Source: Atriophallophorus winterbourni (taxonomy: Eukaryota; Platyhelminthes; Trematoda; Plagiorchiida; Microphallidae). Taken from it: a DNA stretch of 64,000 nt. Both the position numbers and the translations under genes were made by a program. The notes beneath the pieces are model-generated. The model was not told the DNA's origin. It saw only the letters and a program-made list of their open reading frames with translations, and did not search any database. Position 1 is the first letter of the stretch, and each line of letters opens with the position of its first letter. This document shows, in pieces, positions 23,801 through 38,300 of the stretch. The stretch is from contig JACCGJ010018281.1 of NCBI GenBank assembly GCA_013407085.1, positions 248,001 to 312,000 on the forward strand. The letters are read 5' to 3'.

Positions 23801-25700
23801 CTAAGCATCTTCTTGGAGTGTTTGCTTAACCTTGTATGTTGTCAAGAGGAATGACGAGAAAAGCTTATGATGTCTGGTAGTTAATTTGTTTACGCTTACT
23901 CTTCTATAGAATCCGTGGAATTCTAAACCAAACAGGCAGGTTTCCAGAAACGCCAATATCATTAAGCTAGTGTTGAAGTTGCAAATCGTCCTCAACGAAC
24001 GAATGGCACCAGAGAGAGTACAAACCAACTGGATGACAACTATGGGTTCGTAAAAAAGCTTAATGGAGGCTATTTTCTATTGACATATCATACGTGCAGC
24101 AAGCAAAACTCTTTCATTTGAAGGGAATAAGAAAAAGCCGATAAGAGTGAATATTTCAGAGGTAAAAATTAGTTAGCTAAAATAAGTTTGTAGTAGAATG
24201 TTTCAAATATCTACCTTTTCTAGCGTATTCAGTAAAATACAAATTTCGTTAGTTTGCAACACACTAGCCTGACTAACAATGGAACGTCAACTTCAGCAGC
24301 AGACTGACGTGGGTCTAGGGCATCATTAATATATCGTTTTTGAGGACGAATTTTCAGTTCTAATTTCTATAGTGTTCGTAGCATTTTATAAACGAGTGAC
24401 CCCATTTACATCCTAGTATTTTCACGGGAGAGGAGACGGTTAAGACCATACTTGACGCGACAAAAGACGTACCAATAATTTACTGGTTTCCTGTCACAAA
24501 ATTTCTGCCACTGTCAACCAAACCTGACCAGCTTTTTATGGGCCTTTAGAAGGCGCCTTCGATTCACAAATTCGTTTAAAGTGCTTCATGTACACCAGTA
24601 AACTGCGATGATCTTAAAACTGCACTATTTCTTATGAGTATGTCACCTGACAGGGAAGCGTCAGTATCCAAAAATGTTCATATGTATACGAAGTACTTGC
24701 ATTCAGACTATGTGCATGCAGGATCTGGATTCAGAAGCTGACAGTAGCACTTACACATTACCAGTTTGAAGCAGATCACCGAAAACTAGGAAGCCCCAGT
24801 ATTTGTAATCGGTACAGGTGATAAAGCAACATTCACTAAGCACAATGCAGTTAATTTTGCGAGTACTATTTATACTTATTTTCACTGTAGCATGGTGAAG
24901 CATCTACCCAACCGAAATATACAGTATGCACGTTCGCTTAACAGGAGTGAACATTAGTACTCCCACCTCATTAGAGCATGGCAAATAAACAAAATTTTAT
25001 GATAACATATAACGGAATCCTCTATTACCATTTACGATAAGTAGTCTCGCTATAACTAGATAATAGTTGTGATAACCACAAATGATCAACACAATACGAT
25101 GAGAGTAGCATACAAATGTATTAACGAACAACTATACATCGGAATCTGGAAAAAACAGTTTTTACGGGCCACATCAATGCCAGGCGGGTGCTTGGCTTCC
25201 ACTTTTCGATAATGCAGCAGGTGAAGAATTCGCCTTTGATGATTTACCTGTGGGTGTTATGAAAATTACATAGTGAATAGATTTAACAAGCAAAAGAAGC
25301 ATGTAAATGCAGAATATGAAACACAGATCGAGAGATTCCGATGGTCGAAAAATGGTTCAACATTTGTTCGACTGCCGAGGTGCCAAACAGCACAGTCTTA
25401 GTCGGATGGGAAAGCCAAAGAGACGACCAGCACAAAAGAGTGAAGGACGAACCGAGTGGCAGTTCATTCATCATTTAGCGGTAGTTCCGGGGTACAACTA
25501 GCTAATCTTTGCACAACTAAGTGCGAGTTGGTGCTGAATAATGAGAGCAGAAATAACGCACCATTCAATAGTTTATGGGGTGTTGAGTTTGGCGAAAGTG
25601 CTCCAGCGATAAAAATGCATGTCTAGCTGAATATACCTAACATAAGTAAAACCACATCGATCAGGGTTGGGTAAATCACATAAGCAGACCAAGAGATACG
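23801..25700. other. Spacer downstream of SEH1, nothing recognised
   Basis: AT-rich DNA between an RTE-like LINE and the 3' end of the SEH1 gene. The open frame at 25307-25501 has no family or splice support. Confidence 0.4.
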
Positions 25701-25718
25701 CTGCTTTAATAATTTCTG

Positions 25719-25724
25719 TTTATT
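25719..25724 (-). terminator. Candidate SEH1 polyadenylation signal
   Basis: AATAAA reads on the minus strand here, about 360 bases beyond the SEH1 stop codon. It is the first canonical hexamer I found downstream. Confidence 0.4.
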
Positions 25725-26084
25725 ACACTCATAAAAATTGTAAATGGTATTAATAATAAATTAATTGGTGATAAGGATATCACACGTATCGCATTTCCGA
25801 AAAAACATCTTGTCTTATCGTATCTTATTTGAGACATCAATGAAGTGAACCAATACTTGGTAGAGCAGGCCAACCAAAAGTAAGAAGCAACACTTTCGCT
25901 CCAAACTTTAAATGCATTGGGTGGACAGGAATTCTTAACGCATACGACAGGAAAAAGTAAAAGAACGATTACAAGGTAAACGTAAGCAGGCACATCAATA
26001 AAAAGTTCCATAAAAGAAAACGCAGTGTTACCAGTCAAATCTCAAAAGTCAATGAAATGGCAACAAAATAAAATCACCATTTCA

Positions 26085-26338
26085 CTAGCCTCTTTCTTCA
26101 TCCACAGTTGGAGGTTGTTTCAACTGCAAACGACCACCCACATTTTGAACCGACGGCGGTAGTTGGGTAAGGAGCGAATTCAAATTGGCGCTTCCTGGAA
26201 CAATTTCACCCGCGGTCGCAGTAGCGTTCGGCTGACTGCCATCCGGGGCAATAGCTGAGATGGGTTGCCAAACACCGAGGTGGTTCGCTTGCCAAAGACG
26301 CACGTAACCATCATCGCCAGAGGAGGCAAGAATGGAAC
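26085..26338 (-). CDS. SEH1: SEH1 exon 7 (stop codon)
   Basis: The exon completes the last blade ([19 protein letters not shown]) and adds a roughly 60-residue tail that ends VDEERG, with TAG at 26087-26085. Confidence 0.92.
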
Positions 26339-29300
26339 CTTGTCGGAGTTGAATATATAAAAAAAGACATTTACATTGACACGATCGAGATAATGTAACT
26401 TAGAGTATGATGTTAGCATTAGACACGATAGAAGTGGGGGATGCCGTCAAGTCGTCTTGGAAGTAAAAATAAAACTTTTCACAAGGACAACAATGATCAT
26501 GGAAGGTTTGTAAATCTTTTTGTGCAACAAACACAAAAGGTTCTTTTATTTTGTTTTTAATTGAGAAAAGATAATCAGGCTTACAGCAATCGGGTCATGG
26601 AGGGTGACAAGATTAATCGAATCGTGATAAACTTTATATAATCAAGCTATTTGCCTCTTTTGCACTTGCGTGTGATAAGATGAAATATTTTGCATGGTAA
26701 ATTGTGTAGTTCGATAACAACGAGCATAACAGCGATGACTGAAGGAAAAAGTGGAGAACAATTTTCAGAATGACTCCTAATACAAGCCGTGAAAATTTGG
26801 AGAAACGAAAAGTGATGAAACAGAATACCAATAGAAACAATGCAACCTCAAAGGTAGCAATCTGGATAAAACACGCTATACACAGCGAACGCGTATCGGT
26901 TAAAGATTTTTTTGTTTATACGAATCATCAGTACACCGAACAACTGTAGGCCAACCTCCTTACCACTATGCGCTCGCGCCGGTTGTCACTTCTACTTGAA
27001 GTTTTGGACGATTTCATACTAACCGTTCGTATACTCACCACGACCCACGGATTTGCACATCGGTGACAAGCTAACCATGTTGCCAGAATGGTTGTCATTA
27101 GAGCCACTATCTGACAAGCCTTCAGAAACCTGGGTTCCTGTGGGTTTTAAGGTGGTTGTCATAGGTCTTTCAACGAATCTTGCTAGGTCTAGCTTGTCCG
27201 AGATATCTTGATTGATAATCTTCATTATTAAACTCCAGGCTCTCAGAAATACCATTTAATGACTTAGTTGTACATGAATATTTTTAAAAAGCACAGTAAG
27301 TACCGTAAATACCCGCGTATAGGACGCATTTTTTTCTTCATAAGTTGCCATAAAAACCCAGGTGCGTTTTATCCATGGATACTTTTATTATAAAAATTAT
27401 GCATTTATCATAATATCAAAAATTTATTATAAAAATCCATTTAATGAGCGCCTATTCCAGGTTAGGGTGGTGAGCCTTCGAGCCTTTGTCCGCCCTCTTC
27501 ACCTTTCGCATTTCTTTAATTGTACTTTCGGCTTTTCTCCATTTCTGATCACGCATTCAGTCGGACCAAATTGCCGCTCAGCTGCCCGGTTCCCGTGTTC
27601 TTTCGCGTACTTGATCACTTCCATTTTAAAGTTTGAAGTATAGCTCTGTCGTTTTGTCTTCGTCATGTTGAACGTTAGTAATGAACTGTATCTTCAAAAA
27701 CACCGGTAATAGGTAGAATATTTATACTACCGATGTGTAATATCATGAAAGTGTAATATCAACCAATCATGGAGTAGTATTTGACTCTTGTTGGAGCAGA
27801 AACTTTTCCTTAAAAATGTCATCCAATCATTCGACATGACGCACAAGAATGAGAAGTGCACTTTCCACGATAGTCTACATAGGCTAGACAGACATCTGCT
27901 GACTGACAGGATGAATGAGTCAGCAATCACCACACACGACGATCAATGCGATTGTATGGACTTAAGTTCACCGTTTCTATAAAAATTAATGGAAATTAAG
28001 GACTAAAATTAGAATGCGTCCAATACACAGTTTTTCCATCGTTTTTAGGGTCAAATATCCACTGCGTCCTATACGCGGGTATTTACGGTAATACGAAATG
28101 TCCGGCCAGTCAACATTATCTACCCAGACTACGCGATTTCTGCTTTCTTTAGCAGCTGCGCTTTTCTTAGTAAACACTATCGGTCACGGTAGACTAGACC
28201 TTACAATTTAGCACCAGTAGTGAGCTGCATCCTGAAACGCGCTCTAGTCTCACTACCATTTCTATTTTCGTTCTATTTCTTTTGTCATATTTGTCTAGGT
28301 CTGGGAGACCTGAAAGTATCTTCTCCCACGTGCCATCTCTGACTGTGCGTCACTTTGCCTGGATCAGAGTTGTGCTTTCATACATACAAACATACATACA
28401 CAATGAGGTTGATGAAAATTCAAGCTGCTTTGGGTAAAAAAAACCGACAATTGAAAGTACAATAACCTCTTTAATCATTATTGATACTTACAGCATTCAC
28501 GTCCTGCTTCTGAGCATTTATTAAACATAGACAAGAGTTCTTCGGCTAGAAGAAGCGACAATAAACCCACACACCAGGCAAAAACAATCCCAGGTGTACC
28601 TGTAACATTCCATGACACGCGCCACACGCGACCCTTGTGGTGATCAAACTGGGCGAGCAAATTGAGTTCGTATGAGTTTCGTGTTGTGGCCACGTTGGGA
28701 GAGCAAAACGAAGACGAGCCTACCAGTGAAGTGTCGCCTGGAAGTGAGAAGAAAACCAACCAATGTATTGAAATTAGACAGAATAAAATCATAAAACAAG
28801 AGTAGATGAGAACATATGGGAGTTGGCAATACAAGTGTGGGATCATTGGGCAGAGATTTAAAAACGATATTGGTTCTCAAAGTTATGCTTGTATGCCACC
28901 GTTATATAGGGTTCGTACAACGAACCACGATGTTCAGACACAGAATCACAAAGTGATTCTTGGTCAAAGCACTCAAGGCGCTTATGGATGACCAAAGTAA
29001 TGTGTTGCTCACATCCCCATTCCTTACACACCATTACCGGTTTCTGGCACAAGCAGATAATCAAGTGCAAGGCTAACGTACATATAGTTTGCCTACGACA
29101 ATGACCATACATTTTTGATTGATCAAGAAAGTTGCTTTATGCTTGCCACATGCTAAAGTAGCTCAATTCATTGAAAACAAAGCGCCACCTTCAAGCCTCA
29201 CAAAAGCGGGTGCTATTTCGACCTGCTGAAAGAAAATCGTACTGACTTATCGTAAACGCATATTATTGTTAGCAACGTGGGACTTGCATAATCATAAAAG

Positions 29301-32300
29301 TGGCGTTTAGGCTGAAAATTAAGTGTTCGAAGTGCACTTCAGTGAACGAATTCGGCAGAAGAGACGTCTAGCTGAAACGTCATATACTACTTAATAATCA
29401 AAATCTGGCTTCAAGCAAAGATGAACAACCCTGCTGTTATTGGAGTGTTGAAAAATATCCCAAACAGTTACCGGTGTTGCATCGCACTGATTGTGGGACT
29501 TAGCTTAATCCCCACATGTAAGCTACATTTCAATTTGCAAATGAGGATTTATCCTGGAATTCGCAAATAAGAGGGTTTAGCACAACGTCAGATCGGCGTT
29601 CAAATGTCAGGTCACGGATAAGCATGCCTGATGAACGGCAACAACCATCGCGCTATTTAGCAAAAGTTGTTAATAAGAGAAGACATTTCAAACAGCAGCA
29701 ATTCTAAGTCGAAAGCTTCGAAATCTTTACAATTCACAGGTGACAGGTGATATCTATTCTTACTTTACTTTACTTTGTGCGACTATCTCCTCTAGGAGGA
29801 TAAGTCGGCTTCAATGAAGATTCTTGGGAATTTGGGTACAAAGCGGCGTCCCCAGCACCACTCGGCGTTTGTTCGAGTCAGCTTCTCTAGCCTTTGCACA
29901 ACCAAGTGCGATATGCAAGTCAGCAGGTAGTTGACAGTAAGAGGCGGTGTGTCTAAAAGACTCTGTTCCAGATTTTTCCTCAGGGTTTTCTCCCGAAGCC
30001 TTTCCCGCGATCGGGTATACTGCAAGGCTGCGGAGGTTGAAAATCAGGGTTTTCCTTCCCTTAGATGAAATGCCCTCCCAGGCTAACGAGTTCCATCTGC
30101 CCGAAGCAAACTGGTTTTTAGGCGCCAGTCACTCGCACTTGCCCCTTCTCCTGTTGGTAAAAGCAGTTCCACCGGGCTCGGGGAGCCACTCGTGCAGGCC
30201 AGAAGCTGGATTTGGTTGTCAGAGGCTATTTGAGACGCGTGCCATATGAGAGCATTTTATAAACAGTGGGAGCTTATCCCCACTGCCACCCCCGATATGA
30301 CAACCTTTGGAACCTGATATCTATTCATACTCCATCAAGTGAATTGAACGGTAAGGTTAAACATTTCAAGAATTCCGTTTTAAAAAAGCATGGTGGTCTT
30401 GCCAAGCGAACACGGACAAACAAAACAACGACCTGCATGCTAAACACGCAATGGATATTGAACAGCCAATACACAAGTAAATGTAGCGTGCCCAATTTGT
30501 AAAAGGAGCTATCTACCAGCTTGAATGTAAAACACCTTTTGGAAGAGCAGATGAGATTTGACCATCTGACAGGCGGATTCGCAAAATGTATAGGTCATTC
30601 GATCCAACAGCCAAAATGTGGTAAGATTGGCCCATGTGGGGTGCAAACTGTACATCGTGGACCCCATGTTCGAACGAACGCACGTCTTGAACCAGATCCC
30701 AATTACGCCGGGATTCGGAATATTCATAAAGCACGAGATTGCCCGAGACCAGAGAAGCACCAGTAGATTGTTGTGCCGAAGGTCCCGTTGCTGTTGTTGC
30801 ACCCGTCGAACCTGCCGCGGTGACGACGGACCCAGTCGAGGAAGCGCTCCCAACAGCAATCAAAGGAGGATCCATGCGAGACTATGAGTGAATTGCAAAA
30901 ATAGAAACAGCATTGCCAAAGAAATCACAGTGAACCTAAAAATAGCCAAGCATCAGTTAGAATAAAAATGCACCATTAATAAAGTTTATATGACTGTCAT
31001 TCACGCATTTTCCATACTGTCTACACAGAGTTTATATGCGTGTGAGTCTTATCTTGGTGCAGGCAATCGGACGCGAGCTAAAGTTACAAGAAGACTTGTA
31101 ATTTCCAGCGTCGTAAGGGGATAATCAACTACATCGTCTAAGGCCGACAAAGTAGGTCGGTAAAAATAGGTAACCATGAGAGTAACTCAATTTTCCCTCT
31201 GGGAATTGGAGTAAACAGTGTAACAACCGTGAGGCAGGCAAACAAAAACCCGAAGCAGTGAATTGAGAACGCTTTATCTGACCCTTATCACAAATTTAGC
31301 TTGTACGACAGTTCAGATAATGCCTGGAAATACCAACGTGAATGTGAATCAGTCTGTCACACACGTACACAAGCCATCATACATCAGGTTTTAATCCCAT
31401 CATGATGCAGCAGCTTAAATTTTATGCCGTTTTATCATGGTTTTGTGGTATTGAAGCCCCGGTGTTGGCTGTCGACATAACGTTAATTCGAAAGCAAATA
31501 AACACTGCAACGAAAAACAATCGAAACATAAAGGTTACCTGTGACCATGCAAGGCAAGAGCCACCCATTTTCGTGCCAAAATCGAATTGCAATCGCCATT
31601 GGCTCAAATTCATAACATCCTGTGGCGAAAAGAATTCCAACGAAAGGTTATCAGTAAAGGTGAAACTATGATGTTTAGCATCTAGAAATTAATACAAATA
31701 AAACACTTGAAAGCACAAAAATGCGGCTGATGAACGAATCTAAATATCTTAGGTTTTTACCTCTTCGGCTGCAATAAAATCAATGAAAATTTTTCTGGCC
31801 AACATCTTTGGACTAAGCTGAGTTTGCAGAACATGAAAGCGTGCGCATAGGGTACACGGAAAGAGACACTGTGTCTGCAAGAATGTCTATCGATACGGAA
31901 GATATCCGCCACTTACATTAATAGAGATCAACTTCTCAAGCATCTAAGTAAGGAGCGCACCACAACAGTGGCTCGTGATCACTCCATACTGCGACATTGC
32001 TGACGGACGCGAATGGAGTGGGGTATAACATGTCCAACATGGTATGATATGATATGAAAGCACAAGCCTGATCCAGGCAAAGTGTCGCACAGTCAGAGAC
32101 TGCACGTGGGCTAAGATACTGGCAGGTTGCCCAGGCCTAGACAGATATGAGGGAGGAATAGAAATAGAAATGCCCAACATAGAGCTGGTCAAGCAAGTAA
32201 ACTTACCAAGCGCGAGACAATTAACCTAGAAGTCATATAATTAAATATCACCCTGTGCGCTCTACATGAATCAAAACTACTGTGAAGTTAGATCACAATG

Positions 32301-35300
32301 TCCATGATCGACCCGCTCTACTCGTTCACGGAGTTTGGGCAATTTAGCACTCAACCACATCGGCTTAGTCCACCAGGATGTAGGTATGTAAACTAATCAA
32401 GCTTGAAAGTTTAGCCCAATTTTGTATACACGAATCCAATCTTATTTTGAAAAATGTACGGACAAATAAGGTTGCAGCTTACAAGCTACCAGTACAGCGA
32501 TCACTAATGCAACACAGAAATTCGGTTACCCAGTAAACTACGATGCCCCATGAGAGTACGAGATATCAAGTGTGAAGAATGGTAGATTGCCAGGTGAGGA
32601 TGGGATTTCCATTGACTTATCAAAGCTTGTGCTGACGCAATGAACAAATTGTTTGGTTCTATCTGGAAGACGGAAGATTTTCAGTCAAACCGGAGTATGT
32701 CCTGCCCTTATCTACAGGTGGTGTGCCCCAACTACCGCGGAAAAAGCCTCATCGACACCGGGGCTAAGCCGTTAGCGACGTTAGTGCTAAACCGGTTCTC
32801 CACAGAACGAGTCAACCAAGGTGGGTTTCACCATGGGATGAGATGCATAGACCAAATATTCACCTTACTCAGCATTCTGGAACACCATGCACGGTATCCA
32901 CAACAAACGATAGCTTGTTTTATTGATTTCCCCGCTGTTTCCAACGCTGTAGACCGTGGTTGTTTATGAGACATTATGTCATCAGATACCCTTTGAAATT
33001 CGTTAGTCTAATTAGAGCCTAATACAACTCTACGAGGGCTCGGATGTGCAATCGTGCGGTACTTTGTGCTGCGCGGCTAACATCGTGCTAAATAGATAGG
33101 CAAGAGGTAGTGAGCTGCAGTCTCACTACCATTTCTATTTTATTTAGTCTCTCACATCTGTCTAGGCCTGGGCAACCTGACAGTATCGTAGCCCACGTGA
33201 AGTCTCTGACTGTGCGGCACTTTACCTGGATCATGCTTGTGCTTTCCTACCTACCTACCTACGAGGGTTCGGGTTCTCGTCTAGGGTGAACAGTCATGCG
33301 AATTCAGTCTGCACACACGAGTCAGGCAAGGGTGTCCATTATCCCCAGTTCTGTTCAACTATGTCGTCGACTAGATTATGAACCAAAATTCACAGATTAT
33401 AAAAAAGGGCTCAAGTATTACGGATCTGTGATCTCGACTACTTGAATATATACATATAGTTAATTCGAAAATTTTCGAATTTAGCTTTTTTACCACTTTC
33501 TCCCACTGTACAAAACATTCTGTGGTTATTTGAAGCTATGTGCTTATTTTACCATAAATACACGATTGAACTATTGCGTCACCACGAAAATTATTATTTT
33601 TCTGTCGTATAATTTTCTCGCTCGCATTGCTCCTTCGTTATAAACCGGGGCAGTGTAGTTACTCGAAAAGTAAGAGTGAATTGAGATGACTGATATTTAC
33701 ACGGCCTACAGCATTTGTTGATCGGTTTCTTCTTCTTCTGAATGGAAAGCAGAAGGGATAAAATCCCGTTTAAGCTTCATCACGGCAGTAAACATGGATG
33801 ACTTCTGCTGAAAAGGCAAGCCCTGAGAGTAGAGGAACACCAGTATATCACTCTGGGGATCAAGTCCATTCGTCTCAACAAATGATGATCCAACGCGCTT
33901 TTGAATTGCTGTTCTGATGGTAGAGACAGGAGCACCATGACATACTTTAACTTGGGTGCTTGCGCAGTGTACGCTTTCTGTTCGGAATCTAAGAATCCCT
34001 TATCAGAATACACGAAACTGGAACACTCAACACTTCGCCTTTTTATAATTAGGTTTTTGAGAAAATCCTGATTAAGTTTCCCACTCTTTCATACTCACTA
34101 TTTCCCGTATCTGGAATAGATGCCCTACCCGTACAAATGCCACAAGAATCCCGGAAAGGTCTAACACAACCCCGAAGTCTCCCTATTCTCAAGCTACCGC
34201 TTAGCGAACTCGGGAAGACGCAACTCAAAAGCGAGTGTGGCCCGCTATAAGGCCTCCCCACACCCGTACTGATTGGCCAACGGTAGTGAGCTGTATGCTG
34301 AAACACGCTGGAGTTTCACTACCATTTCTATTTTTATTTACCCCCTCAAATCTGTCTAGGCCTGGGCAACCTGACAGTAATATCGCCCACGCGCAGTCTC
34401 TGACTGTGCGGCACTTTGCCTGGATCAGGCTTGTGCTTTCATGCATCATACATACATACATGAATGATGTAGTTGTTTTTGGGCGAAAATGCCGAAGTGC
34501 TGCAAAGGCTTTTAGATCGCATAAGTAGCTCTGCTACAATAGTCGGCCTCGAGATAAACACAGCAAAAATCAAGGCATTTTTATTGCATTACACAAGTCC
34601 AGCAATGGAACGTTCAGGGCTGTCCGATCTAATATGTTCCAGTCTTCAGATACCTCGGATCCAGTATGTTACCCAATTGACAGGCGAAAGATGAAGTGAT
34701 GTTAAGGGTTGATCGTGTGCGTAACGAGTATTTGCAGCTGAAAGGTACAGTTTGGTGGAGGCCCGGGATCAACCTCAGGACTGAAATACGTGTTTAACAA
34801 ACAGCGATCCACACTGTACTGCTTTATGGACGTGAGACGTGGCGACTGAGGCCGTCCAATATACCGACCGGTATCTAACGCAGTCGATCGGGAACGATAC
34901 AAAGGAATACCTCCGCTTTACTTTCACATCCAACGCCGAAGACTGCATTGGCTTGAACACGTTCAACCAAAGACAGACTCAGCGTTAACGAAACTCGTCG
35001 TCGACCCTAAACCCGCTCGTACTTGGAGTCAGCGCCAAGGCAGTCAAATGAAGATCTGGCTGCCAACTGTGAAGGAGGACGTAGGTGCACCAGGAACGGT
35101 TACCGTATACGGCGTTCAAAGGTGTGAACGCGATCTGATTACGATCTGCAACGATATCGCCTCTGATCAACACGTGTGATCTGGCGTGATTCGAGACATA
35201 AATGAAGCCGGCTATCCACCATCGGAGCCAGCCGCACAAAAGTTAAAGTAAGCAACAACAAAAAATAACCGAGGTCATGCCAGCTCACCAATGCTTCATA

Positions 35301-38300
35301 GACACGTAATAGCCCATCCGTAGAAATAGCAGCCAACTGAAGGCCAAGATGCCGAGGAGCAAATTGCAGACCCGTCACGGAGGTCCTCGGGTCTACAAGA
35401 TTAGCTCGTCTGACCCAATTGGTGGTCGAAGACACAGATGATGGGGTATGCGAGGTGGACTTTGAGGGGACCGCGACAGTTGTTTGCTTATCTGCACTTG
35501 GCAGAACGGGGATATCGGAGGACTGGAAACGAGAAGAATGAAAACATAATCCGTGAAAAAGGCTCCGTACGTACAAAGTAGATAATTTTATTCGTTTCGC
35601 AAGACATGAAAAAATTATGACTCGAGACCAGGGACTAGAATGTTGGAGTGAGCCCAAACACAAGTCGATAATGCTGAGATGACAAGAACAGAATTAAGGC
35701 CAAACGATTGGGGTGTTGCACTAATTATGCTTGATGACCCGATTCAATACTTGAAATAATCCGTTTCATTTGACTGGCGGTTCGTAAACCGGAGCTGTAC
35801 GCTAATTCGATGAGGATGTATGTATGAAACAACAAGCCCAATCCAAGCAATGTGCCGTACAGTTATAGACGGATGTGCAATCGTACAGTACTTCTGTGCT
35901 GTGCGGCGAACATCGTGTCAAATTGATTGGCCACCGGTAAAGAGCTGCATGCTGAAACACACTGGAGTCTAAATACCATTTCTATTGCTATTTGCTTTCT
36001 CATATCTGTCTAGGCCTGGACAACCGGAAAGTATCTTAGCCCATGTGCAGTCTATGACTGCATGGCACTTTGCCAAGATCAGGCTTGTGCTTTCATACAT
36101 ACATACATTCGCTGAGGAATGGTACTAGGGAGAGTCGGAATCACGATGAACCCAAAACTGATTGGGAGATAGTTATACCGTCGCTGAGGCCGTGACAGTA
36201 AACAAGAATAAAAATTCAAAATCGAAAGGCAATGTTATTGAGACTATGAACCCGGTCCGAACAACAAAATCCCATCAGTTATACAAAGATGCTAGTGTCT
36301 TATATTTAATATTCGGTGTGTAAAGAGTTTTGAACCAAAATAAAATTTCGAAGGATTTAGATTCGACATCCAATAATTGGTCAATTGGAACCGTCCATCG
36401 TGTGTCGATGTCTTAGGTTCTACAGTTAGACTGTGTAAGCTAACTCCTGTAAAAAAGCAAGCAAGTTGTCAGAGGCATTTAGGATATATATTTTGCGAGT
36501 TATTGCAATCATCTTACTTCACTATTCGTGATGATTTTCGCATGATCCATGTCTTGTGGGACAGATTTTTCCTATCTGCATTGAAGTATTAAGCCACACA
36601 GTGGCAGTTTTACACTGTCTGATGAGCTAAGGCGGAAGGCTGTCGTCGCCGGGGGTAGTTCATCCATGTAAACTGTCTATTGACCCATCAAAATCATTGA
36701 AAGTAGATATTGTCTAGTTGGTAACCACTCACTTGGTCAGTTCAATGTGACGAGAGTGAAAGATGAATAAAGAACAAACCTGTCCGCTGGCAATTTCCTC
36801 CCAAATGGTGATTGTCCGATCGAAGGAGCAGGTTGCAATAACTTGCCCGAATTCCGGATGAGCCCAAGCAACGCGCCAAGCAGGTCCCAGGTGACACCGC
36901 CAACATGCGGTGCAGGTCCATTCACCATCCGCGAGCAAATCCCACACCTAAGACGATAACAAAAATAATAGGTATTGGTGATAAATGTCTTCATCATTAT
37001 CCAAAATATCATTACGTGCATCGATGCCTGATTGCCGTACAATCGAATAAAAAAGAAAGACTTGGCAACCAGTACGCACGTATGTGAATGAAGCGCATAC
37101 GGATTAGACTGGCATGCAATCAACAAGCTAGTATTGTGAACGAGAGTATGCATACCAAATAAAGTACCTAAATTCACCGATGCATGAAGAATATATAAAG
37201 CCGAAAGTGTTCGAAACACGAGTGCACACAGCAGTGTGGGCATGCAAAGACGGAGACGAATGTCTCCTTAATTTATACACATCATTATAGGTGGTTAATG
37301 CGCTTCGATAGTTTGTCAGAATCCGAGAAGCAGGTAGCTTTGTTGTAAAGCCTCAAAATACGAAGTAAATCGGACCTTTGAATGCCAAACGCCGGAGTCG
37401 GATGGACTAAGAAGCCGAAATAAAACTTATATATCAACATTCTCCGCCAACCGCTGCTACAGCCAGTGACATGGCTTATTCTACATTCCTATGGCGTTTA
37501 TTCAGCTGTCTTCTAACGTATTGCAAGGGCGTTGATATAGTTTTGTACTTGTACGTTGGAATATATATGACATTGCACCACACATACATGCTATGAACGA
37601 AATATGAACATTTATAACGACGGTGATGTAAACTCAGCACACAGTGGTTTAAACTTGAATTACGAGATGATGATTGTTCGTCTCTTTCGAGAAAATAAAT
37701 AAGCAAATAAGCTATAAGAGTTCTACAAAAACAACGCCAAATGAGACAGCGAATATCGCAGACTTGAAGACGTTCCATACCCTTATTGTGAAGACGTTAA
37801 GCTTCACATGAATATTTCCAAGGTTTGTAAGACTTCCAGTCTACGCATATGATTCACGATACTGATTGACGCCTTCGGTTAGGTGACAAAAACCCAAATC
37901 TACCTGAGTACATGAACCACTAAGCATTATCAACCTCGGTAAAGCCAACTTATTGTTCAGTATCTCGTCATCAGCAGCAGAAAAAGCAACATTAAATCGA
38001 TAGCGAGCACCGAATGCCAGGCTTGTGATATCATGCATGTATGCATAACTTAACTGTTGTACTCTCAACAAACAAAATCCAAAAGAGACGGGCAGGGTAT
38101 GTCGTAGAAGGCTACGAACTCAAAAGAGTAAAAAAATAGACACCGAATTGAGGGGTCTATATTTTTATTGAAGAGCGGAAAGAAATAAATGTCTTACGAA
38201 TTTTACTGCTACGACCTATAGCAAAGCTTTTCGAATCAGCCTACGTAGATGCTTACAAGATCAGTAAACATAATGAGTGATACTTTTATATTAGGTGACC

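Larger units (their letters stand above)
32560..35245 (+). mobile_element. RTE-like LINE, decayed and interrupted (SEH1 intron 3)
   Basis: RT blocks homologous to the element at 43.1-45.8 kb lie at 32640-32970 ([25 protein letters not shown]) and continue at 33262-33410 ([13 protein letters not shown]). After a roughly 1-kb interruption they resume at about 34462 (DVVVFG, a YADD-region relic, LEINTAK) and reach the C-terminus. The element ends at about 35245 with gccgcacaaaagttaaagtaag. A SINE-1 copy sits at 33044-33258. A second insertion or replacement covers about 33415-34461 and includes a CR1 end and another SINE-1. The endonuclease part is absent. Confidence 0.75.
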
